DNA of 64,000 nt from contig CAVPTA010000007.1 of assembly GCA_963708645.1 (NCBI GenBank), positions 868,001 through 932,000 on the forward strand. Direction: 5' to 3'. Below the pieces are notes generated by a model. It worked only from the letters and a program-made list of their open reading frames with translations, had not been told where the DNA came from and ran no database searches. The DNA comes from RYN-133 sp963708645. Its GTDB lineage: Bacteria > Actinomycetota > Actinomycetes > Mycobacteriales > Jatrophihabitantaceae. Positions 57,753 to 64,000 of this stretch are shown here, one piece after another. The translations under genes and the position numbers were made by a program. The stretch's first letter is position 1, and every line of letters begins with the position of its first letter.

Positions 57753-59049
57753 CGTGTCGGTCGCAAAGCCCGGCGACACCGAACCGCTGATCAGCCTGCG
57801 CGACCTCCAGGTGCACTACGCGCTGCGCACCAACGCGATGTCGCGCCTGCTGGGCGGATCGTCCGGCACGGTGAAGGCAGTCGACGGGGTATCCGTCGAC
57901 CTGGCCCCGGGTGAGGTGCTCGGCATCGTCGGTGAGTCGGGTTCCGGCAAATCGACGCTGGGCCGCGCACTGCTCGGTCTCGTGCGTCCGAGCGGGGGAT
58001 CGATCACCTACCGCGGCCAGGAGATGGTCGGGCTCGGTGAGCGCCAACTGCGTCCGCTGCGCCGGAAACTGCAGATGGTGTTCCAGGATCCGCACGCCTC
58101 GCTCAACCCGTCCATGACGGTCGGTGGCGCAATCTCCGACGCGCTGCGCATCCACGGGTTACATGAGAAGGATCGCGACAAGGCGGTCGCCGACGCGCTC
58201 GAGCGGGTCGGCCTCGCGCCGGCGTCGCGGTTCATGTCGAAGTATCCGAGCGAGCTCTCCGGCGGACAGAAACAGCGCGCCGTCATTGCGCGGGCCATCG
58301 CGCTCGACCCCGAACTGCTCGTCGCCGACGAACCTATCTCGATGCTCGACATGTCGGTGCGGGCGAAGATTCTCGAACTGCTCAACGAACTCAAGCGTGA
58401 TCTCGGGCTGACCTACATCTACATCACCCACGACCTCGCGTCCGCCCGGTTCTTCTGCGACCGCGTCGCGATCATGTACCTCGGCAAGGTCGTCGAGATC
58501 GGTCCGGTCGCCGAGATCTTCGAGTCGCCGCGCCATCCCTACACGAAGGCGTTGCTCAAGGCCGTCCCCGATCCCGACCCGTCCCGTGGCGTCGCTCGCG
58601 ACCTGCCCCGCGGCGAGGTTCCCGATGCCGCGCGGCCGCCGCTGGGTTGCTCGTTCCACCCTCGCTGCTCCGAGGCGTTCGGCCCGTGCGGATGGGAGAC
58701 GCGCGATCTGCGGATGGTGCTCGAGGAGCGTTGGACGAGCGTCGACGCGGATCAGTACGCGAGCGAATCGGACCTGGTCGGGCCGGCCACGCACTTCGAC
58801 GGCCCGGAGTCGAGTAAGGGCGTCGCCGAGCTGCGGCCGGGTCACGGCGCGGCCGAGGACGAAGTCGAGTTGTTGACGCGAGTTCGTGACGGTGACCGCG
58901 ACGAACCGCTGTGGTCCGGCGTGCGAAACATGCGCGCCGACAACGGCAAGGTGCGCCTCGAATTCACCGACCGGCACGAACCGACGCTCAAGCAGGTCGA
59001 CGGGTCGTCCGTGCAGGTGTCGTGTCACCGGTACCACGACCCGACCTGA
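57736..59049 (+). CDS. ABC transporter ATP-binding protein, DppF/OppF type, long C-terminus
   Basis: A 437-residue nucleotide-binding protein: Walker A GESGSGKST, signature LSGGQKQR, Walker B LLVADEPISMLD, H-loop YITHD and the C-terminal CSFHPRCSEAFGPC. After this the protein continues for about 120 residues with an acidic region and VRLEFTDRHEPTLKQVDG, longer than standard DppF. TTG 57736 is the likely start because AGGAGG at 57724-57729 is 6 bases upstream; a GTG at 57754 is too far. It overlaps the previous gene by 17 bases and closes the operon. Confidence 0.94.
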   Translation: MQTKPDVSVAKPGDTEPLISLRDLQVHYALRTNAMSRLLGGSSGTVKAVDGVSVDLAPGEVLGIVGESGSGKSTLGRALLGLVRPSGGSITYRGQEMVGLGERQLRPLRRKLQMVFQDPHASLNPSMTVGGAISDALRIHGLHEKDRDKAVADALERVGLAPASRFMSKYPSELSGGQKQRAVIARAIALDPELLVADEPISMLDMSVRAKILELLNELKRDLGLTYIYITHDLASARFFCDRVAIMYLGKVVEIGPVAEIFESPRHPYTKALLKAVPDPDPSRGVARDLPRGEVPDAARPPLGCSFHPRCSEAFGPCGWETRDLRMVLEERWTSVDADQYASESDLVGPATHFDGPESSKGVAELRPGHGAAEDEVELLTRVRDGDRDEPLWSGVRNMRADNGKVRLEFTDRHEPTLKQVDGSSVQVSCHRYHDPT

Positions 59050-59070
59050 GCCACTGCCCTTGCAGGTACC

Positions 59071-59385
59071 TCAGGGGTGGCCCAGCCAATCGATCTGGTA
59101 CCAGCATTGATTCGCGTAGCCGCGTGTGTCGAGTGGTGCCGTGCGGTGACTTGCCGACACGCAGAGCTTGTAGCGCAGGCCCGGCGTGAGGTTCGAGATC
59201 GCGTAGCTGCCGTCCGAACCGGTCCCGCCACCGTCGACCACCGCGTTGTTCGAGTCGAGCACCTCGACGAAAGCGTCGGACAACGGGTCCCCGGTGTCTG
59301 AGGAGTACACCGTTCCGGTGATCCGCCCGGCGTCAGGAAGTGCGAAGTCGACGCCGGAGTGGGTGTGACGCGCCCGGACCGGCAC
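59071..59385 (-). CDS. Orphan carboxypeptidase-regulatory-like domain, possibly a remnant
   Basis: About 104 residues holding one beta-sandwich domain: GRITGTVYSSDTGDPLSDAF, VEVLDSN, GSDGSYAISNLTPGLRYKL and two Cys (KLCVSAS, NQCWYQ), ending WLGHP. There is no signal peptide or membrane segment from GTG 59385. The frame is continuous with the WXG100 gene just upstream, separated only by its TGA at 59431-59433 and 15 codons. It could be a genuine small protein, the end of a broken larger gene, or a read-through extension. It is related in fold to the giant repeat proteins of the CIS locus. Confidence 0.5.
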   Translation of the reverse strand: MPVRARHTHSGVDFALPDAGRITGTVYSSDTGDPLSDAFVEVLDSNNAVVDGGGTGSDGSYAISNLTPGLRYKLCVSASHRTAPLDTRGYANQCWYQIDWLGHP

Positions 59386-59430
59386 CCGCCGTGCGCACGG
59401 GCTTAGCGAGGTCCGAACGGGCAGAGACGA

Positions 59431-59718
59431 TCAGCCCCACATCCGGACGTTGGCCGCCGCGGCTCGGGAGTAGTTCGTATGTGCCGAGCGCACGAACTGT
59501 GCGAGTTGGTCCGCTGCCGCGCAGCTGCGCCGGTGCGCCGCCATCCACCGCTCGTGTGCGGCCACGTGCGCAGTTGCAGCCGGGCCGGTCCAGTAACCGG
59601 CGAGGCGACGCGCATCAGCCTCGAGGTCCGTACCGAGTTGTTCGGCTCGGGCGTCGAACGCGCGCATTCGCGCCACGAGGTCGACGAGCGCGTCGAGGTC
59701 GGCCCGGAAGGCAGTCAC
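59431..59718 (-). CDS. WXG100/ESX-type protein A
   Basis: A 95-residue helical-hairpin protein of the WXG100 superfamily, exported by type VII secretion in relatives. The turn motif reads GYWTGPAA near residue 42; helices on both sides are Ala-rich, and the C-terminus is NYSRAAAANVRMWG. Its start overlaps the stop of the neighbouring WXG100-like gene by 4 bases, so the pair is probably translated together and forms a heterodimer. No type VII secretion machinery gene is in the window. Confidence 0.85.
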   Translation of the reverse strand: MTAFRADLDALVDLVARMRAFDARAEQLGTDLEADARRLAGYWTGPAATAHVAAHERWMAAHRRSCAAADQLAQFVRSAHTNYSRAAAANVRMWG

Positions 59719-60017
59719 GGGAACGCCCCCAGCAACGTGCTGCGTCCAACTTCATCGCCGTCGCAGTAGGAGGTCGCGGTCGCGTGCAATGCGTCGGCGA
59801 GTCGGTCCAGACCGGCGATCACCGCACTCGCCTCTCGATGCCAGTCGCGCCACGCGCGCTCGAAGGTGGCCGCGGTTCGCCCGAGCCATTCGTCGCTGAG
59901 TACGGCCTCGGCCTGCATGCGCAGTGCCTCGAGTTCGCTGTGCAGCTCGCGCCCGATCGTCGCTGTGGCGGTGGCCGCATGGTGTACGGCGGGGGTGGTG
60001 ACGTCGAACCCGGTCAT
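59715..60017 (-). CDS. WXG100/ESX-type protein B
   Basis: A 100-residue partner of the previous gene: FDVTTPAVHHAATATATIGR, the turn SDEWLGRTAATFERAW (W-x-G as WLG) and a second helix VIAGLDRLADALHATATSY. ATG 60017 is chosen since upstream sequence loses protein character. It is divergent from serS with 90 bases between, which must hold promoters for both. Confidence 0.82.
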   Translation of the reverse strand: MTGFDVTTPAVHHAATATATIGRELHSELEALRMQAEAVLSDEWLGRTAATFERAWRDWHREASAVIAGLDRLADALHATATSYCDGDEVGRSTLLGAFP

Positions 60018-60107
60018 GTCGGCAGCGTAAGCAGATCGTGGCCGGCCACGCGTCGCTGCGCACCGCGCTGTGGATAACGCGCCGAGGTGCGTCAGTAGGG
60101 TTGCGTT

Positions 60108-61359
60108 GTGATCGACCTCAAGACCGTCCGCGAGGACCCGGACCTGGTGCGTGCCTCGCAGCGCCTGCGCGGCGCCGACGAGGCAGCCGTCGACCGGCTG
60201 CTGGCTGCCGATGAGGCCCGCCGGGCCGCAGTCGCGAGCGCCGACTCGCTGCGCGGTCAGCAGAAGGAACTCGGCCGGTCGGTGTCGAAGGCGAGCGCGG
60301 ACGAGCGGCCGGCACTGCTCGAGCGCGCCAAGAGGCTTTCGGCCGAGGTCAAGGAGGCCGAGGTCGAACAGGACCTGACCGATACGGCGTTGCGGGAAGC
60401 ACACCTGGCGATCGCCAACCTCGTCGAGGACGGCGTACCGCCCGGTGGCGAGGACGACTTCGTGACGCTCGAGACGGTCGGCACGCCACCGGCCATCGAC
60501 AATCCGCGCGAGCACACCGAGCTCGGCGCGGCGCTGGGGGCGATCGACACCGAGCGTGGCGCGAAGGTGTCGGGCTCGCGGTTCTACTTCCTCACCGGCA
60601 TCGGCGCGCAGCTCGAACTTGCTCTCGTCAATCATCGCGATGGCGCAGGCTGATCGCACCGGATTCACGCCGGTGATCGCGCCGGCCCTCGTCCGTCCCG
60701 AGATCATGGAAGGCACCGGCTTCCTCGGCGCGCACGCGTCGGAGGTGTATCGGTTGGCCGACGACGACCTGTATCTCGTCGGCACGTCCGAGGTTGCGCT
60801 CGCCGGCTACCACTCGAACGAGATCCTGCCTGAATTGCCTTTGCGCTACGCAGGATTCTCCTCCTGCTTCCGTCGCGAGGCCGGTTCGTACGGCAAGGAC
60901 ACCAAGGGCATCATCCGGGTGCACTGGTTCGACAAGGTCGAGATGTTCTCCTACGTCCCGGCCGACGAATCGCGCGCCGAGCACGAGCGTCTGCTCGCGT
61001 GGGAGCGCGAGTTCATCGACAGCCTCGAACTGTCCTATCGCGTCATCGACGTCGCTGCCGGTGACCTCGGCTCGTCCGCCGCGCGCAAGTTCGACATCGA
61101 GGCGTGGTTCCCGTCGCAGGGCACCTACCGCGAGCTGACCTCGACGTCGAACTGCACGACGTTCCAGGCGCGCCGGCTGAACATCCGCACGCGCGGCGAG
61201 CGCGGCAACGAACCGGTCGCGACGCTGAACGGCACGCTGTGCGCGGTCGCGCGCACGATCGCGTGCCTGCTCGACCATCATCAGCAGCCGGACGGGTCGG
61301 TGTACGTGCCGGCCGCGTTGCGCCCGTACCTCGGTGGACGCGAGTTGCTGACGGCATGA
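60108..61359 (+). CDS. serS: Seryl-tRNA synthetase, single-base frameshift
   Basis: Charges tRNA-Ser (and tRNA-Sec) with serine. About 417 residues from GTG 60108. The N-terminal coiled-coil arm is visible (residues about 30-100: RRAAVASADSLRGQQKELGR). One extra base near 60640, inside LELALVN/IAMAQADRTGF, moves the rest to another frame. Class II motif 2 (SCFRREAGSYGKDTKGIIR) and motif 3 (NGTLCAVARTIACLL) are intact, and the C-terminus ends RPYLGG. The gene is essential, so the shift is almost surely a sequence error. Its stop overlaps the HAD gene start (ATGA). Confidence 0.93.
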
Positions 61360-62169
61360 TCAAGTTGGTGGCGACCGACCTCGACGGGACGTTGCTGCGG
61401 TCGGACTCGTCGGTGTCGCCGCGCACCCGGGCCGCGCTCGAGGCCGCCGAAGCCGCCGGTCTCGTCGTCGTGTTCGTGACCGGACGTCCGCCGCGTTGGC
61501 TCGACGACGTCGTCGAGCAGACCGGGCATCTCGGTGTCGCTGTCGGCGCGAACGGTGCGGTGATCTATGACCTGCATGACGAGCACGTCGTGCGCGCGCA
61601 CACGCTCGAGCCCGAGGTCGCGCAGGCGGTCGCCGCCGACGTCCGCGCCGGTTCCCGGCGGTCAGTTACGCCGTCGAGTACCTCGACGGGTTCGCGGCCG
61701 AAGCCGACTACGTGCACGACTGGACGATCAATCCCGACTACGACCGCAAGGGCAATCCGCTGCCACAGCCGCGGATTGCGCCGGTGAGCGAGATCGCCGA
61801 CCGTCCGCTGTTGAAGGTGCTCGCGAAGGACAAGGGCCGCGACGTCGACGAGTTCCTCGAGCTGGCCGGCACCATGCTCGGCGATCGCGCGTCGATCACG
61901 CACTCGTCCTCGATCGGGCTGCTCGAGATCGCCGCACCCGGCGTTACGAAGGCGACCGGGCTCGCCGAAGTCGCTGCGACGCACGGCATCGCGCCGCACG
62001 AGGTGGCAGCGATCGGCGACATGCCCAACGACGTCCCGATGCTTCGGTGGGCCGGACGTCTTACGCAGTCGCGAACGCGCACCCGGCCGTGCGTGCTGCC
62101 GCCGACGAGGTCGTCGCGTCGAACGACGAGGACGCCGTCGCCGCGCTGATCGAGTCGCTGCTCGGCTGA
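61356..62169 (+). CDS. HAD-family (Cof-like) phosphatase, two frameshifts
   Basis: About 270 residues. Motif I is DLDGT (nucleophile D8, D10), motif II FVTGRPP, motif III Lys near LLKVLAKDKG, and motif IV GDMPNDVPM. Shifts near 61652 and 62055 divide the gene; the parts join as FPAVSYAVEYLDGF, then WTINPDYDRKG, and RWAG, then YAVANAHPAVRAAADEV. Cof-type HAD enzymes act on small sugar or cofactor phosphates; the substrate is not predictable. Its coupling to serS (4-base overlap) is common in actinobacteria. Confidence 0.88.
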
Positions 62170-62220
62170 GCACGCGGCCGCGGCCGGTGCAGCTCGCGGA
62201 CCGTTCAGTTCGCGGACGGT

Positions 62221-63655
62221 TCAGTGCCCGGACGAGCGCAGGGCCGCGCGGTGGATCTTGCCGCTCGTGGTCTTCGGCAACTCGTCGACGAACCGCACTC
62301 GGCGCGGGTACTTGTACGGCGCGGTCTCGGCCTTGACGTGCTCCTGCAACTCGCGCGCGAGCTCGTCGGAGCCTTCGACGCCGTCGCGCAGCACCACGAC
62401 TGCGACGACGAGTTCACCGCGGGTCTCGTCCGGCTCGCCGATGACGGCGACCTCGCGCACTGCCGGATGACCGAGCAACGTCGACTCGACCTCCGCGGGA
62501 CCGATCCGATAGCCCGCACTGACGATGACGTCATCGGCGCGCGACTCGAAGAACAACCAGCCGTCCTCGTCGGCGCGCACCCGATCGCCGGTGTGCCACA
62601 GGCCGTCCGGAGCAGCCTCACCGTCGTAGCCGAGAAAGAACGTCGGCACGCTGGCCGGGTCGACGCACAGCTCACCGTCGACGATCGAGGTCTGCACCCC
62701 CGGCAGCGGGCGGCCCATCGAACCGGGCGGTGCATCGGCCCCGGGTGACGCTCCGGTCAGCTGGCCGGTCTCGGTCTGTCCGTACCCGTCGGCGATCGCC
62801 AGCCCGGTCTGTGCGCGCCACGACTCCAGCGCGGGGACGCCCAACGCCTCGCCCGCGGTGATCAGGCGCCGCAGCGACGCCACGTCCGTGATCGGACCGG
62901 TAGCCGCGATGAGCCGATATTCCGTCGGCGCCATGCAGAGCACGTTCACGTTCTCGGCGCGGATCGTCTCGAGCCGCTCGACCGGATCGAACCGACGATC
63001 CTGCAGTAGCGCCGCCGCGCCGCACAGCCACGGCGCGAGGAACGCATTGCGCGCGGCCTTCGACCAGCCCGGCGCGGCGGTCGACCACACGAGCTCGCCC
63101 GGCTCGGCTGCCATCCACGACCGGGCCTGCAGCTGCTGGCCGTAGACGTAACGCTGTCCGTGCGTCACCAACTTCGGTTCGCCGCTCGTCCCGGATGTGA
63201 ACAGCACGAACGCCGGGTCGCGCTCGTCGAGTTCGGCATACGGCGCCGGCTCGGCGTCGTGACTCACCGGGCACGGTGAGCACGGCGCACCCCGGGTCGG
63301 CCTCCACGACGACGGTGCGGTTGCGGTCGGCACACACCACGAGCGCGGGACGGGCGCGGCGCAACCGCAACGCGACATCCTTTGCGCGCAGCTGCTCGCT
63401 GCACGGGAGCATCGCTGCCCCGAGGTGCAGGCACGCGAGCATCGTCAACGGGTACTCGATGGTGTTGCCGACCAGCGTCAGCACGACCGAGCCACGACCG
63501 ACCCCGCGCTCGGCCAGCACGCCGGCGAACCGGCCGACAGCATCGAGCAGCCGCCCGAAGGTCCACTCGTCGCGCGCACCGTCGCGCGCGAGCGTGATCA
63601 GTGCGAGCTCGTCACGCGGCCGCGCAGCGAGGACGTCCCGGACGTAGTTGCCCAC
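62221..63655 (-). CDS. AMP-dependent acyl-CoA synthetase/ligase, frameshifted
   Basis: About 477 residues from GTG 63655. It activates a carboxylic acid as acyl-AMP and then as the CoA thioester (family role). Motifs: phosphate loop FTSGTSGEPK, YGQTETGQLTG, DGLWHTGD, the hinge ESRADDVI and the C-terminal catalytic Lys in PKTTSGKIHR. One shift near 63270 separates the first 125 residues. The substrate is unknown; the short N-terminal domain resembles medium-chain or benzoate-type ligases. It starts just after the bpa stop. Confidence 0.88.
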
Positions 63656-63658
63656 CGA

Positions 63659-64000
63659 CTAGAGGTACTGCCCCGGACCCTGCCGTGGGTCCTCCTCATC
63701 GCCGGGGCCGTCGAACGCGCCGCCACCGAGGACCTGTCCACCCGGCCCGACGACGATCTGGCGCTGGCCGCCCGGCAACGCGCGGTTGCGCATCTGCTCG
63801 AGCTGGGCACGGGCCGCCATCTGTTGCTGGAACAGCGCGGCCTGGATGCCGTGGAACAGGCCTTCCAGCCAACCGACCAGCTGCGCCTGCGCGATGCGCA
63901 GTTCGGCCTCGGACGGCACACCCGATCCGAAGGGCAGGGTGAGCCGCTCCAGCTCCTCGCGCAACTCCGGCGCCAGCCCGTCCTCGAGCTCGTGGATCGA
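63659..64000 (-). CDS. bpa: Bacterial proteasome activator Bpa (5' part outside window)
   Basis: The last 113 residues of Bpa, an ATP-independent ring activator of the 20S proteasome. The helix bundle is visible (LREELERLTLPFGSGVPSEA, then EAELRIAQAQLVGWLEGLFHG, IQAALFQQQMAARAQLEQM), followed by a Gly-rich linker and the C-terminal GQYL motif, which inserts into the proteasome pocket. The gene runs off the right edge, so the start is not seen. Its presence implies a proteasome and supports an actinobacterial origin. Confidence 0.93.
   Translation of the reverse strand, partial: SIHELEDGLAPELREELERLTLPFGSGVPSEAELRIAQAQLVGWLEGLFHGIQAALFQQQMAARAQLEQMRNRALPGGQRQIVVGPGGQVLGGGAFDGPGDEEDPRQGPGQYL

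Noticed and set aside
1..64000. tRNA, rRNA or CRISPR array
   Set aside because: I saw no cloverleaf with a T-loop motif, no rRNA-like stretch and no regularly spaced repeats with unique spacers.

Overview
The window is GC-rich DNA from an actinomycete. It carries WXG100/ESX-type genes, a bacterial proteasome activator (bpa), a large NAD-glutamate dehydrogenase, a DUF6191 gene and a possible 6C-type RNA. I cannot name the genus; it does not look like a typical Streptomyces neighbourhood.

Layout. (1) 1-15.8 kb is ordinary chromosome: a C-loop RNA candidate, DUF6191, msrA, an Fpg/Nei glycosylase, rhodanese, GDPD, an RsbW-like ATPase, NAD-GDH, glutamate-cysteine ligase-type enzyme, malic enzyme, a DUF4349 lipoprotein, a HisC-type aminotransferase, a hypothetical gene and DUF4446. 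(2) 15.8-51.9 kb is a complete-looking contractile injection system (CIS/eCIS) locus. Its left half holds two Pvc15-like AAA+ ATPases, two DUF4157 proteins (candidate cargo), a DUF4255/Pvc16-type cap protein and three tandem one-TM proteins with carboxypeptidase-regulatory-like repeats, the last about 2,600 residues long. Its right half, all on the minus strand from 51.9 down to 38.0 kb, encodes PAAR-like tip, sheath, tube, assembly chaperone, DUF6760, second tube, a long Ala/Pro linker protein, LysM protein, VgrG-like spike, gp25, gpJ-like and gpI-like baseplate proteins, and a zinc-ribbon membrane protein. Two converging transcription units meet at a strong hairpin near 37.97 kb. (3) 51.9-64 kb holds a septum-formation-family lipoprotein, a GroES-like protein, a five-gene oligopeptide ABC transporter, a WXG100 pair, serS, a HAD phosphatase, an acyl-CoA ligase and the end of bpa.

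How the CIS genes fit together (inference from family knowledge): sheath, tube and cap form the contractile body; VgrG plus PAAR form the spike; gp25, gpJ, gpI and LysM proteins form the baseplate; AAA+ proteins assist assembly or loading; DUF4157 proteins are probable cargo. There is no receptor-binding fibre. The three membrane proteins could dock the particle to the inner face of the membrane, as in the cytoplasmic CIS of Streptomyces. One DUF4157 protein carries a C-terminal region that looks like a PI3K/actin-fragmin/HipA-type kinase, and the other carries glycine-rich hydrophobic segments that could be membrane-active. These are the most novel items in the window.

Caution: at least fifteen genes, including the essential serS, are broken by single-base shifts while homology continues in the next frame. 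I treat most as sequence errors and give the span of the whole gene.
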